DNA of 64,000 nucleotides from Bacillota bacterium (GTDB taxonomy: Bacteria > Bacillota > Clostridia > Oscillospirales > Oscillospiraceae), in assembly GCA_028719885.1 (NCBI GenBank), contig JAQYLT010000019.1, positions 33,661 through 97,660 of the forward strand, written 5' to 3'. A program made the position numbers and the translations under genes. Shown here piece after piece: positions 41,193-51,575 of this stretch (positions are counted from its first letter, which is position 1; the number at the start of each line of letters is the position of its first letter). The notes beneath the pieces were generated by a model. That model was given only the letters and a program-made list of their open reading frames with translations. It had not been told where the DNA came from and did not search any database.

Positions 41193-43100
41193 TTAACCGG
41201 ACACATTGACAATGATGGTGTGCCGAGGAGGAACCTGTACGGATTCGGTGGTTCTGCTCAGCTCCTTGCCGGTGGCCTTGTCGTACTTCACCCACTGCAG
41301 GGTAACCTGTCCGCCGTCGGCGCCCTCTGCCAGAACATCACCGGTGCTGTAGCCGTCGGCTGCTTTTCTGGTCACAAAGGTGGTGCCGTGGGCGGTGGTA
41401 TAGCCGTCCTTGGTTTCCAGCTTAATGTAGTAGTCCAGAGGCTCCTCGCTGAGAATCTTGATTACAACCTGCTGGCCGGTTACCTTTGCCCGAATTTTCA
41501 CCGGGGAGCTCAGCGGGTTGGTCAGCTTCAAATCCTGCCAATTGGCACTGACGGAAATTTCCGTGCCCTTTGTAGTGTAGTCGCACAGATGATCGGCGGT
41601 GTGCTTTTCGGTGACGGAAAGGCCTGCCGTCATGGATGCCACATACAGGGTGGTGGCTACCTGGTCTGCGCCGCCGCCAATCTCTTCATCGCCGCACTTG
41701 TTGCCGTGCCGGGGGGCTTTCTGGTAGCCGCCCTTTTCCGTGCGGGTCAAGGAGGTGTTAAAGGAGAAGTTTTCACCGGGCTCCAGAACCAGACCGTCCA
41801 GCTCCTTGCACAAAAGCTTCAGGTTTTCGTTGTAGGCATTGATGGAGCTGATGGGGGTGCTGTAGCTGCTGAGGGTTTCCGTGTAGCTGCCGTTGAACTC
41901 CAGCTTTTCGGGAACGATGTACGCCATGGGGATGGAAATCTCGTCGCCGTAGTTGGCGGTCTCCAGCTGAAGCCGGGCATCCTCCAGGGAGAAGGTATAG
42001 CCGCAGGAGCCGGGAGTGACTTCGCCGGTGGCGGAGTCCTGCACGGCCTCTGCCGCGTCCACATGGAGCTCACGATAAATGGCATCGATGTCCAGCGCTT
42101 CCGGGAAATCCGGCAGATATTCGCTGGGAATCTGGACATCAAACTGGTTCTGATAGTAGCCGTCCAGCACGGCTTGGCAGATGCCGTCCAGGTCAAACTG
42201 GCTGCCGGGGGTGCCGATTTGCAGCACCAGGGTCTGACAGGGGACGGAGCTGTCGAAATTGTCGGCATCCAGCGGGGGCTTATCACCCACCAGGGAATAG
42301 CCGGAGGGGGTATATTCTCCGGAGAAGCTTTCAACAAAGCTGGCAACGGCGCTGCGGATGTAGTCCGTGTTCAGGCTGAGATAGGGCTCCAGAGAGATGA
42401 TCTTGGGGCTGTACTGGGCGTTTCGGAAATCCTCCTGCTGCTGGCTGGAAGAACCGGTGCGCCCATAGGCGTAGGCATCCTCCACGGCGCCCTCCCGCTG
42501 CAAAACGGGACGGGTCTGGGACGGGGAGAGGATGAGCACATTGTTTCCCAGCCGGACGTTCATCACGCCCTCGGTGTAGTTGGTGCCGATGGCGGCGTTG
42601 ACGGCTTCGGCGGCTTCCTCCCGGGTCATGCCGCCCACGTCTACACCGGCCACATATACATTGTTCATGATCTTGTCGCCCAGGGGGTCACCGCTGCCCT
42701 GATAGAGAATGACGGCGGCGATGCCGGCCACCAGAGCCAGACAGAGGAGAATCAGAAAGCTGTTGATGACCACATGGTGCCGGATGATAAACTTGGTCAG
42801 CCCCCGGGGCTCTTTTTCAGGACGGTTGGGCTGCTTTGCCTTTTTCTTGGGGGCGGCAGCCTTTGGCGCTTTTTCCCTGGCTTCCTTTTTAGGCGCTTTC
42901 TGCTTTTCTTTTTTCGCCGGAGAAGCAGGGGGGAGGGAATGACCGGTATCCTTTTTCGTGGGAGCTGCCTGGGATTCCGGCGCAATTGCCTGCTTCAAAT
43001 CCGCAAGAAACGCGTCCAGATCATCCGCATCGTTTTTGGGAGCGGGGGGATGGGAGCCGAATTCCCGCTCAATTTCATCCAATAGTTCTTTATCAGTCAA
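41193..43100 (-). CDS. VanW-family membrane-anchored protein
   Basis: A 635-residue protein. An acidic start is followed by a Lys/Ala/Pro-rich region (about 48-100), one membrane segment (about 110-132), a PG-binding-type beta domain, and the VanW domain (ENFSFNTSLTRTEKGG, later DQVATTLYVAS). A C-terminal G5-like beta part follows. It is probably exposed at the cell wall. VanW proteins are named from vancomycin clusters but most are not resistance genes, and none is adjacent here. Confidence 0.82.
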   Translation of the reverse strand: MTDKELLDEIEREFGSHPPAPKNDADDLDAFLADLKQAIAPESQAAPTKKDTGHSLPPASPAKKEKQKAPKKEAREKAPKAAAPKKKAKQPNRPEKEPRGLTKFIIRHHVVINSFLILLCLALVAGIAAVILYQGSGDPLGDKIMNNVYVAGVDVGGMTREEAAEAVNAAIGTNYTEGVMNVRLGNNVLILSPSQTRPVLQREGAVEDAYAYGRTGSSSQQQEDFRNAQYSPKIISLEPYLSLNTDYIRSAVASFVESFSGEYTPSGYSLVGDKPPLDADNFDSSVPCQTLVLQIGTPGSQFDLDGICQAVLDGYYQNQFDVQIPSEYLPDFPEALDIDAIYRELHVDAAEAVQDSATGEVTPGSCGYTFSLEDARLQLETANYGDEISIPMAYIVPEKLEFNGSYTETLSSYSTPISSINAYNENLKLLCKELDGLVLEPGENFSFNTSLTRTEKGGYQKAPRHGNKCGDEEIGGGADQVATTLYVASMTAGLSVTEKHTADHLCDYTTKGTEISVSANWQDLKLTNPLSSPVKIRAKVTGQQVVIKILSEEPLDYYIKLETKDGYTTAHGTTFVTRKAADGYSTGDVLAEGADGGQVTLQWVKYDKATGKELSRTTESVQVPPRHTIIVNVSG

Positions 43101-43246
43101 TGAAAATGCCTCCTAACGTGTCACGTTCCGGGTCAGCCTATTATATCATGGGGTTTTCTGAATTACAACTGTTTCTTGGGAAGATTCTGGATATTTCTCA
43201 CATTCCGTGGGAAAAACGGTCCAATTCCCAGTGGGAAGCCCCATAT

Positions 43247-46200
43247 TTACCGGCAGAGTGCGCTGTAGCGCTGGATGAACACCTTGCTCTGTTTCAGACT
43301 GTCCACCCCGGAGGCGAGCTTCAGCCGGAGGGTGGGTTCTTTTGCATTGGCCAGGAAAACCACTCTTGTCTTGTAATCCGGGTCGGCACAGAGGGCGCCA
43401 ACGGCTTCAAAATTCAGGTTCACCAGTACGAACAGCACATCCCCGCCTTTCTGGCGAATGTCCTTGATGCCCACCTTTCTGGCCTCCGCCCGGAGCAGGG
43501 CAATGTCGATCAAATTCAGCACGCCCTTGGGCGGCTCGCCGTAGCGGTCCACAATTTCGTCCAGCAGATCGTCCGCATCCTCCTGGCTTCGGATGGCGGC
43601 CATCCGGCGGTACAGGTCCATCCGTTCCTCGCCCCGGGACACGTAGTCCTTGTCCACATTGGCAGTGACGTTCAGGTCGGCGGTGCAATCCGGTGCTTTG
43701 GGCGCCTCGCCCCGTTCTTCCAGAACTGCCTCGTCCAGCAGCTTTAAATACATATCATAGCCCACGCTCATCATGTGGCCGGACTGCTCTGCCCCCAGCA
43801 GATTGCCGGCGCCCCGGATTTCCAAGTCCCGCATGGCGATCTTGAAGCCGGAGCCGAATTCCGCGAAATCCCGGATGGCGGACAGCCGCTTTTCGGCGAT
43901 TTCCGTCAGGCTCTTATCCGGCCGGAAGGTGAAATAGGCATAGGCATGGCGGGTGGAACGGCCAACACGGCCACGAAGCTGATGCAGCTGGGACAGACCA
44001 AACCGGTCTGCGTTTTCGATGATCAGGGTGTTGGCGTTGGGAATGTCCAGGCCGGTTTCAATGATGGTTGTGCAGACCAGAACCTGAATTTCTCCCTCGG
44101 CCATGGCCTGCATCACATCTCCCAGGGCATCCTCGCTCATCTGTCCGTGGGCAACGCCCACAGTGATTCCCGGAATCCGACGGCGAATGGCACCGGCGCA
44201 CTGGTCGATGGTCTCGGTCCGGTTGTGCAGATAGTAAACCTGGCCGCCCCGCTCCACCTCCCGACGGATGGCATCATCGATAATGGCGGTGTTGTATTCG
44301 GTGACAAAGGTCTGAACGGGATAACGGTCGGAGGGCGGTTCCTCAATGGTGGACATATCCCGAATGCCGGAAAGGGCCATGTTCAGCGTCCGGGGGATGG
44401 GAGTGGCGGAAAGGGTCAGAACATCCACACCCTTGGAGATTTCTTTCAGCCGCTCCTTGTGACTGACGCCGAAGCGCTGCTCTTCGTCCACAATCAGCAG
44501 TCCCAAGTCCTTGAATTGGACGCTCTTCTGCAGCAGCTTGTGGGTGCCGATGATCAAATCCACATTGCCGCTTCTCAGGTCCTGGATGGTTTTGCTCTGC
44601 TGCTTGGGGGTGCGGAACCGGCTGAGCACGTCGATGTTTACCGGGAAGCCCCGGAAGCGGGATACGGCGGTTTGATAATGCTGTTGGGCCAGAACCGTGG
44701 TGGGCACCAGAATGGCAGCTTGCTTGCCGTCCATCACGCATTTCATCACAGCCCGAAGGGCTACCTCGGTTTTTCCAAAGCCCACATCGCCGCAGAGAAG
44801 CCGGTCCATGGGGGTTGGGCTCTCCATGTCATGCTTGATGTCCGCAATGCAGCGCAGCTGGTCGTCGGTTTCCGGGTAGGGGAAATTGTCCTCGAACTCT
44901 TTCTGCCAGGGAGCGTCCGCCGCAAAAGCATAGCCGGACTGGCGCTTCCGGGCGGCGTAGAGCTGAATCAGCTCCCCGGCCATGTCCTTTGCTGCCTTTC
45001 GGGCCTTCGCTTTTGTCTTTTGCCAGGCGTCGGAGCCGATTTTGTTCAGCTTCACATTGGCATCCTCTCCGCCGCCTCCGATGTATTTGCTCACCAGGTC
45101 CAGCTGGGTGGCGGGGACGAACAGGGTATCGGAGCCTTGATAGGCAATTTTGATATAGTCCTTGACGGCCCCGTCCACCTTGATCTGCTCCATGGCAACA
45201 AAGCGGCCAATGCCGTAGTTCTCGTGGACCACCAGATCACCGGGGGTTAAATCCGTAAAGGAATTCAGCTTCTGTCGGTTGGTGGAGCCGGTCTTTTTGG
45301 CTTTCCTCCTGGGCTCTCCCTTGGCAATCAGCTGCCCCTCGGTGAGAATGGCCAGCTTGGAAAGGGGATATTCCATGCCGAAAGGCAGCGTGCCCTCCGC
45401 CAGCAGAATCTGCCCCGGCTTGGGCAGGGTGGTGAGGGGAATGCACAGGAAGCAGGAAAGCCCCTTTTCCCGGAGCATCTGCTGCAAAAGCTCTGCTCTT
45501 CTCCTGGTGCCGCAGAGCACCAGGCTGCCGAATTCCATCTTCTGATAGTGGGTCAGATCGCTGACCACGGTTTCCATGCTGCCGCCGTAGCCTGGGAGCT
45601 GCTTGGCGGTCATGGGAAGCAGCTGCCTGGGAGGACAGTCGTCGGGATAGGCGCTTCCGCCAAAGGTGTCCAGATATGCTACGGTCCGGCCCCGCAGCTG
45701 GGTGCAGAAATCCTCCCATTCCAGAGCAAAGTCGCAGAGCTCACCGGCCACCAGTCCGGCCTGGAGCATGCTGTCCAGCTGCAGGCCCAGCTCGTCGGTT
45801 CTGGCCCGGGCGGCCCGCTGGATGCTGCCGTGGTCGCACAGCACCAGAATGGCATCCCTGGGTACATAATCCAGGGCGGTGGTGAATTCTGGGTAAATCA
45901 GGGACATATACCGGTCCGAGGCGGCGTTGTTCAAGCCGTTTTGGTATTTCTCCAGGTCCTTGGACAGGGTGGATACCAGGGGCTCATTTACCGTCTTTCT
46001 CCTGCGCTGCCGGGCAATCATGGCTTGCAGATTGTCGCAAAGGCCGTCGATTCCCTGGGGATGGCAGTGGGGCAGCGTTTCGCAGACAGGCAGCAGCACG
46101 CAGGAATCGGTGTTTTCCTCCCGCCTCTGGGTGCCTGGGTCAAAGTAGCCCATGGTGTCCAGCTCGTCCCCAAAGAACTCAATCCGGATGGGCTTTTCGG

Positions 46201-46756
46201 CGGCGGGGGAGAAGACGTCCAGAATGCCGCCCCGCAGGGCAAACTGCCCCACGCCCTCCACCATGCCGCAGCGGCTGTATCCGGCGGCAACCAGGCCGGA
46301 GAGCAAATCCTCTATTTTATATTCTTTCCCGGTTTCCAGAGTAATCACTGCCTTTGAGAAAACCTGCGGGGGGAGGGTGCGCTGGCTGATGGACTCCCAG
46401 GAGAAAATCTGGATGGGGGTCTCGCCCCGGCCAAGGGCATATAGCTGGCGCAGCCGCTTCTGCTCCCAGGCCCTGGATACCACCGCGGCATCATAGAAGG
46501 TCAAATCCCGCCCGGGGAGCACGGGAATTTCGCTGCCCAAAAAGCATTTCAGCTCCTCCTGCAATCTTCGGGCGGCCATTTCATCCTGGACAAGAATGAC
46601 AATGGGCCGTTTCGTCTCCTGGCTCAGGCCCGCAATCAGATGGGAGCGGTTGATTTGACCGATGCCGGTTACGGCAGCGGATTCTCCCTGATTCAGCCCC
46701 TGCACCAGAGCGGCGTATTCCGGGATGGTTTTCAGCATGAACAGAACTTGATTCAT
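43247..46756 (-). CDS. mfd: Transcription-repair coupling factor
   Basis: A 1169-residue protein with the Mfd layout: UvrB-like N-terminal modules, the RNA-polymerase-interacting CarD-like domain (DLTPGDLVVHENYGIGRF), the RecG-like translocase with Walker A GDVGFGKTE and DEEQ box, and the TRCF C-terminal domain. It removes stalled polymerase and recruits UvrA. ATG at 46756 follows AGGAAAGG; the open frame extends upstream without a ribosome site. It ends the prs-pth-mfd run, and uvrA lies nearby on the other strand. Confidence 0.93.
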   Translation of the reverse strand: MNQVLFMLKTIPEYAALVQGLNQGESAAVTGIGQINRSHLIAGLSQETKRPIVILVQDEMAARRLQEELKCFLGSEIPVLPGRDLTFYDAAVVSRAWEQKRLRQLYALGRGETPIQIFSWESISQRTLPPQVFSKAVITLETGKEYKIEDLLSGLVAAGYSRCGMVEGVGQFALRGGILDVFSPAAEKPIRIEFFGDELDTMGYFDPGTQRREENTDSCVLLPVCETLPHCHPQGIDGLCDNLQAMIARQRRRKTVNEPLVSTLSKDLEKYQNGLNNAASDRYMSLIYPEFTTALDYVPRDAILVLCDHGSIQRAARARTDELGLQLDSMLQAGLVAGELCDFALEWEDFCTQLRGRTVAYLDTFGGSAYPDDCPPRQLLPMTAKQLPGYGGSMETVVSDLTHYQKMEFGSLVLCGTRRRAELLQQMLREKGLSCFLCIPLTTLPKPGQILLAEGTLPFGMEYPLSKLAILTEGQLIAKGEPRRKAKKTGSTNRQKLNSFTDLTPGDLVVHENYGIGRFVAMEQIKVDGAVKDYIKIAYQGSDTLFVPATQLDLVSKYIGGGGEDANVKLNKIGSDAWQKTKAKARKAAKDMAGELIQLYAARKRQSGYAFAADAPWQKEFEDNFPYPETDDQLRCIADIKHDMESPTPMDRLLCGDVGFGKTEVALRAVMKCVMDGKQAAILVPTTVLAQQHYQTAVSRFRGFPVNIDVLSRFRTPKQQSKTIQDLRSGNVDLIIGTHKLLQKSVQFKDLGLLIVDEEQRFGVSHKERLKEISKGVDVLTLSATPIPRTLNMALSGIRDMSTIEEPPSDRYPVQTFVTEYNTAIIDDAIRREVERGGQVYYLHNRTETIDQCAGAIRRRIPGITVGVAHGQMSEDALGDVMQAMAEGEIQVLVCTTIIETGLDIPNANTLIIENADRFGLSQLHQLRGRVGRSTRHAYAYFTFRPDKSLTEIAEKRLSAIRDFAEFGSGFKIAMRDLEIRGAGNLLGAEQSGHMMSVGYDMYLKLLDEAVLEERGEAPKAPDCTADLNVTANVDKDYVSRGEERMDLYRRMAAIRSQEDADDLLDEIVDRYGEPPKGVLNLIDIALLRAEARKVGIKDIRQKGGDVLFVLVNLNFEAVGALCADPDYKTRVVFLANAKEPTLRLKLASGVDSLKQSKVFIQRYSALCR

Positions 46757-46774
46757 CGCAATTCCTTTCCTGAG

Positions 46775-46836
46775 AGCCTGTTCGCCGGAAACAGGCTCCA
46801 CGTGACAAAGCGGAAAGTGGAGCAGGTTCCACTTTC
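46775..46836 (-). other. Two hairpins between pth and mfd
   Basis: GAGCCTGTT/AACAGGCTC (about 46775-46799) and GGAAAGTGGA/TCCACTTTCC (about 46811-46836) form strong stems in the 100-base gap. Without a clear minus-strand U-run they may attenuate rather than end transcription into mfd. Confidence 0.45.
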
Positions 46837-46856
46837 CGTCTTTTTCCATTATGAAT

Positions 46857-47450
46857 TTATGGGTGGGGGCCGTTGAACCGGTTGGCGGCTTCGGGAACGC
46901 CCCGGTCAATGATGGTCAACACGGCATCCACGGCGTTTTCCAGGGCAAAGCTCAAATCCTTTTCTTCCTTGGCGGAGAAAGTGGAGAGCACCCAGGCGGC
47001 CAGGTCAAATTCCGGCGTGGGCTTGGCTCCGACACCGATCTTTACCCGGGGGAAAGCCTGACTTCCAAGCTCTGAAATGATGGACTTGATGCCGTTGTGT
47101 CCCCCCGAGGAACCCTCTGCACGAATGCGAAGCCGCCCGGGGGCCAGGGAGATATCGTCGAACAGGACAATGATCCGCTCCGGTGGAATGCTGTAGTAGG
47201 CGCTGAGCTGCAGCACGGCCCGGCCGGAGAGATTCATAAAGGTCTGGGGCTTCAGCAGAAAGAGCTTTCCGCCGTTGTAATTCACCTGGGCGTATAATCC
47301 CTGGAATTTGGCCTTGTCGATTTTGCAGCCCAGCTTCTGTGCCAGCAGCTCAATGGCCCGGAAGCCTGCATTGTGGCGGGTCCGCTCGTATTCCTTGCCG
47401 GGGTTGCCCAGACCCACAATCAGCCAGCTTTCCTTTTTCGCTCCGATCAC
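46857..47450 (-). CDS. pth: Peptidyl-tRNA hydrolase
   Basis: A 197-residue protein with GLGNPGKEYERTRHNAGF near the start (catalytic His in the RHNAGF part), KPQTFMNLSG and GSSGGHNGIKS, the defining Pth motifs. It frees tRNA from prematurely released peptides. It starts three bases after the prs stop on the minus strand, indicating co-transcription. Confidence 0.93.
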   Translation of the reverse strand: MIGAKKESWLIVGLGNPGKEYERTRHNAGFRAIELLAQKLGCKIDKAKFQGLYAQVNYNGGKLFLLKPQTFMNLSGRAVLQLSAYYSIPPERIIVLFDDISLAPGRLRIRAEGSSGGHNGIKSIISELGSQAFPRVKIGVGAKPTPEFDLAAWVLSTFSAKEEKDLSFALENAVDAVLTIIDRGVPEAANRFNGPHP

Positions 47451-47453
47451 GGC

Positions 47454-48419
47454 TTAAAACAGGTCGGCGATGGAGGTGCCGCCGTGGATGTGCTCAATGG
47501 CACGGGCAAAAACAGGGGCGGCATCCAGGAATTTGATCTTCTGGCTGGGGGTGTTGCCAACCTGGGGAATGGTGTTCAGGAACACAATTTCCCGGATGGG
47601 GCTGGCTTCAATCCGCTCGTAGGCGGGGCCGGAGAGCACACCGTGGGTGGCACAGGCATACACGGCTTTGGCACCGCCCACCTCAACCAGCGCCTTGGCG
47701 GCGTTGCACAGAGAACCGGCGGTATCCACCATGTCGTCATAGAGGATGCAGGTCTTGCCCTTGACATCGCCGATGACGTTCATCACCTCGCACACATTGG
47801 CTTTCTGGCGGCGTTTGTCCACAATGGCCAGGCTCATGTGAACCTTCTGGGCAAAGGTACGGGCCCGGCTGACGGAGCCCACATCGGGAGAGACGACCAC
47901 AAAATCGTCGTGATTGAACTGATCCTCGGGGAACTTTTTCAGATAGTAGTCCACAAAGGAGGGGTTGCCCAGCAGATGATCCAGGGGAATGTCGAAGAAG
48001 CCCTGAATCTGGGCGGCGTGGAGGTCCATGGTCAGTACACGGTCAGCGCCGGAGGCGGTGATCATGTTGGCGACCAGCTTTGCGGAGATGGGGTCGCGGC
48101 TCTTGGCCTTACGGTCCTGACGGGCGTAGCCAAAATAGGGGATAACGGCGGTAATACGGCCAGCGGATGCACGGCGGCAGGCATCGGTCATCACCAGCAG
48201 CTCCATCAGGGTATCGTTGACGGGCTTGCAGGTGGATTGAACCAGGAATACATCTGCACCGCGGACGGTTTCATTCAAGGACACGGATACTTCGCCATCA
48301 GCAAAGGTTTTGACCTCTGCCTGTCCCAGAGGAATGCTCAGGGCCTTGCAGATCGTTTCAGCGAACTTCGGATTGGAATTGCCGCAGAAAATCTTGATGT
48401 TATCTCCGTAAGCAGTCAT
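47454..48419 (-). CDS. prs: Ribose-phosphate pyrophosphokinase
   Basis: A 321-residue enzyme making PRPP from ribose 5-phosphate and ATP. Visible are DLHAAQIQGFFDIP, VVSPDVGSVSRA and the PRPP loop ILYDDMVDTAG. It is first in the leftward run prs-pth-mfd. ATG 48419 follows a TTG; GCGAGG lies upstream. Confidence 0.93.
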   Translation of the reverse strand: MTAYGDNIKIFCGNSNPKFAETICKALSIPLGQAEVKTFADGEVSVSLNETVRGADVFLVQSTCKPVNDTLMELLVMTDACRRASAGRITAVIPYFGYARQDRKAKSRDPISAKLVANMITASGADRVLTMDLHAAQIQGFFDIPLDHLLGNPSFVDYYLKKFPEDQFNHDDFVVVSPDVGSVSRARTFAQKVHMSLAIVDKRRQKANVCEVMNVIGDVKGKTCILYDDMVDTAGSLCNAAKALVEVGGAKAVYACATHGVLSGPAYERIEASPIREIVFLNTIPQVGNTPSQKIKFLDAAPVFARAIEHIHGGTSIADLF

Positions 48420-48483
48420 CAAAGAAATACCTCGCTTTATTCTATTTCTGCCCCCCGCAGCGCAGAAGGCGCTTTACGGGGCC

Positions 48484-48513
48484 ATTATACCACCACAGGG
48501 CTGGAAAAAGCAA
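48484..48513 (-). promoter_or_regulatory. Promoter of the prs-pth-mfd run
   Basis: On the minus strand: TTGCTT (48513-48508), an 18-base spacer and TATAAT (48489-48484), about 65 bases before the prs start. Confidence 0.6.
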
Positions 48514-48645
48514 TATAATAGGGCAGGAAAATACCGCCGAAAAAACATTTCATTTCTCCCGGTTCTTCTGGCAAAGCGACGAGATTCGACCGTTTTCCTC
48601 CCCGGAGCACCGGTATAAAAAACGAAATTATGTTTGAAATAGTAC

Positions 48646-48674
48646 TTGTAGGATGGGACACAATATGATATAAT
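48646..48674 (+). promoter_or_regulatory. uvrA promoter
   Basis: TTGTAG (48646-48651), a 17-base spacer and TATAAT (48669-48674), 34 bases before the uvrA ATG. No clear LexA box is seen. Confidence 0.55.
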
Positions 48675-48707
48675 CAACAGAACGATTTCACAACAGGAGC
48701 ATATACC

Positions 48708-51533
48708 ATGAACGATACAATCAGAATTCAGGGGGCAAGAGAAAACAACCTGAAAAACGTGAACCTCACCATCCCCAGAGACAAGCTGGTGGTGTTCACC
48801 GGGCTCAGCGGCTCCGGCAAGTCCAGCCTGGCATTTGATACCATTTACGCCGAGGGCCAGCGCCGCTATGTGGAGAGCCTCAGCTCCTATGCCCGGCAGT
48901 TTTTGGGTCAGATGGATAAGCCGGATGTGGATTCCATCGACGGCCTCTCTCCCGCCATTTCCATTGACCAGAAAACCACCTCCAAAAGCCCCCGCTCCAC
49001 CGTGGGCACGGTGACGGAGATCTATGATTACCTCCGGCTGCTCTGGGCCAGAACCGGCATTCCCCACTGCCCCAAATGCGGGAAAGAGATTCGCCGCCAG
49101 ACCATCGATCAGATCGTTGATCGAGTGGAGGCCCTGGGGGAGGGCACCCGTTTTCTCATTCTGTCCCCCGTGGTCCGGGGGAAAAAGGGCGAGCACCAGA
49201 AGGTGTTTGAGGATGCCCGGAAGCAGGGCTTTGCCAGAGTCCGGCTGGACGGCATTCAGTATGACCTTACCGAGGAGATCAAACCGGAAAAAAACAAAAA
49301 GCACACCGTGGAGCTGATTGTGGACCGGCTGGTGCTGAAAGAGGGAATTCACCGCCGACTCACCGACTCCATCGAAACCGCCTGCGTCCACTCCGGCGGC
49401 CTGGTGACCATTTCCATTCCCGGGCAGGAGGAAGAGCTGAGCTTTTCTCAGAATTATGCCTGCGAGGACTGCGGCATCAGCATGCCGGAGCTGGAGCCTC
49501 GGATGTTTTCGTTTAACAATCCCGCCGGTGCCTGCCCCAGCTGCACAGGCCTGGGTTTCCAACTGGTTGCGGATGAGGATTTGGTCATTCCGGATAAGGA
49601 GAAGTCCATTTTTGACGGTGCAATCCAGGCCTCCGGCTGGCAGAGTGCCAGAACCGATTCCATCTTCCGGATGTATTTTGAGGCACTGGCCCAGAAATAT
49701 CACTTTTCTCTCACCGTTCCGGTGAAAGAGTTGCCTCGGGATGTGATGGACATCATTCTGTACGGCACCAAGGGAGAGAAGCTCCGCATGACCTACAACC
49801 GGGGCAACGGCATGGGCGTTCTGGAGCAGCCTTTTGAGGGAATTCTAAATAACATCTCCCGCCGGTATCGGGAGACCCAGTCCGATGCCGCCAGAAAAGA
49901 ACTGGAAGAATGCATGTCCACGGCGCCCTGCCCCAGCTGCGGCGGCAACCGGCTTTCTGCCATGGCTCAGGCTGTCACAGTGGGCGGTATTGGTATTATG
50001 GACTTCTGCCGCATGAGTATTCGGCAGGAGCTGGAATTCATGGAGAATCTCCAGCTGGATGGGAACATGGCCATTGTGGCGGAGCAGATTGTGAAAGAAA
50101 TCAAGTCCCGCCTGCAATTCCTGATGGATGTGGGCCTGGGCTATCTCACCCTGTCCCGTCCGGCGGGCACGCTGTCCGGCGGAGAGAGCCAGAGAATCCG
50201 CCTTGCCACCCAGATCGGGTCCTCCCTGATGGGCGTGCTGTATATCCTGGATGAGCCCTCCATTGGTCTGCACCAGCGGGATAACGACAAGCTGCTGGCA
50301 ACCCTGGAGCATTTGCGGGACCTGGGCAACACCCTGATCGTGGTGGAGCATGACGAGGACACCATGCGGGCCGCCGATTTTCTGGTGGATGTGGGCCCCG
50401 GCGCAGGCAGCCACGGCGGCGAGATTGTGGCCACGGGCACCCTGGAGGATATCATTGCCTGCCCCCGTTCGGTCACCGGTCAGTATTTGTCCGGGGCGAA
50501 GAAGATTCCCGTCCCCACTTCCCGGAGACCCGGAAACGGTAAATTCCTCACGGTCCGGGGAGCCTGTGAAAACAATTTGAAAAATGTGGATGTGCAGATT
50601 CCTCTGGGCACCTTTACCTGCGTTACCGGCGTGTCCGGCTCCGGAAAATCCAGCCTGGTGAACGAGGTGCTGAACAAAACCCTGCTGTCCAGGCTGAATC
50701 ACGCCCGTACCCGGCCAGGCGCTTGCCGCTGTGTGGAGGGGCTGGAAAATCTGGACAAGGTGATTGACATTGACCAGAGCCCCATCGGCAGGACACCCCG
50801 TTCCAATCCCGCAACCTATACGGGGCTGTTTAACGACATCCGGGACCTGTTTGCCTCCACGGCGGACGCAAAAATGCGGGGTTACGGCCCGGGACGGTTC
50901 AGCTTCAATGTAAAGGGAGGCCGGTGCGAGGCCTGCTGCGGCGACGGACTTGTAAAAATCGAAATGCATTTCCTGGCGGATGTGTATGTCCCCTGCGAGG
51001 TGTGCCACGGCTCCCGCTACAATCGGGAGACCTTGGAGGTGCTCTATAAGGGAAAGAATATTTCTCAGGTTCTGGATATGACCGCGGAGGAGGCAGTGGA
51101 CTTCTTTGAAAATCTGCCCAAGATTCGTCGGAAAGCCCAGATGCTCCAGGAGGTTGGCCTGGGCTATGTCAAGCTGGGCCAGTCCAGCACAACCCTCTCC
51201 GGCGGCGAGGCACAGCGGGTCAAGCTGGCCACGGAGCTGGCCCGGGTTTCCACGGGAAGAACCATTTATATCCTGGACGAGCCCACCACCGGACTCCATG
51301 CGGCGGATGTCCACAAGCTGATAGAGGTGCTGCAGCAGCTGGTGGATGCGGGCAACACCGTGCTGGTCATCGAGCACAACCTGGATGTGATCAAAACGGC
51401 GGATTACCTCATTGACCTTGGCCCCGAGGGGGGCGACGGCGGTGGAAATGTGGTCGCCGTGGGAACACCGGAGGAAATTGCCGCCGCGGAGGGAAGCTTC
51501 ACCGGCGCCTATCTGAAAAAATATCTGGAATAA
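48708..51533 (+). CDS. uvrA: Excinuclease ABC subunit A
   Basis: A 941-residue double ABC ATPase. Walker A motifs [14 protein letters not shown] (near residue 31) and GVSGSGKSS (near 640), signature motifs [12 protein letters not shown] and [12 protein letters not shown], and zinc Cys pairs ([27 protein letters not shown]). It scans DNA for bulky damage and loads UvrB, encoded 2 kb downstream. ACAGGAGC precedes the start. Confidence 0.96.
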   Translation: MNDTIRIQGARENNLKNVNLTIPRDKLVVFTGLSGSGKSSLAFDTIYAEGQRRYVESLSSYARQFLGQMDKPDVDSIDGLSPAISIDQKTTSKSPRSTVGTVTEIYDYLRLLWARTGIPHCPKCGKEIRRQTIDQIVDRVEALGEGTRFLILSPVVRGKKGEHQKVFEDARKQGFARVRLDGIQYDLTEEIKPEKNKKHTVELIVDRLVLKEGIHRRLTDSIETACVHSGGLVTISIPGQEEELSFSQNYACEDCGISMPELEPRMFSFNNPAGACPSCTGLGFQLVADEDLVIPDKEKSIFDGAIQASGWQSARTDSIFRMYFEALAQKYHFSLTVPVKELPRDVMDIILYGTKGEKLRMTYNRGNGMGVLEQPFEGILNNISRRYRETQSDAARKELEECMSTAPCPSCGGNRLSAMAQAVTVGGIGIMDFCRMSIRQELEFMENLQLDGNMAIVAEQIVKEIKSRLQFLMDVGLGYLTLSRPAGTLSGGESQRIRLATQIGSSLMGVLYILDEPSIGLHQRDNDKLLATLEHLRDLGNTLIVVEHDEDTMRAADFLVDVGPGAGSHGGEIVATGTLEDIIACPRSVTGQYLSGAKKIPVPTSRRPGNGKFLTVRGACENNLKNVDVQIPLGTFTCVTGVSGSGKSSLVNEVLNKTLLSRLNHARTRPGACRCVEGLENLDKVIDIDQSPIGRTPRSNPATYTGLFNDIRDLFASTADAKMRGYGPGRFSFNVKGGRCEACCGDGLVKIEMHFLADVYVPCEVCHGSRYNRETLEVLYKGKNISQVLDMTAEEAVDFFENLPKIRRKAQMLQEVGLGYVKLGQSSTTLSGGEAQRVKLATELARVSTGRTIYILDEPTTGLHAADVHKLIEVLQQLVDAGNTVLVIEHNLDVIKTADYLIDLGPEGGDGGGNVVAVGTPEEIAAAEGSFTGAYLKKYLE

Positions 51534-51536
51534 AAA

Positions 51537-51567
51537 ACAGCTGCCTCACTTTCGGTGAGACAGCTGT
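51537..51567 (-). terminator. Terminator between uvrA and the kinase-like gene
   Basis: A stem ACAGCTGCCTCAC/GTGAGACAGCTGT (one mismatch) followed, on the minus strand, by TTTTTT. It ends the leftward kinase-like gene and may also act on uvrA. Confidence 0.7.
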
Positions 51568-51575
51568 GCAGGAAA

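Noticed and set aside
41121..43085. A 654-codon plus-strand frame opposite the VanW gene
   Set aside because: Shadow of a gene with visible membrane segment and VanW domain; no independent support.
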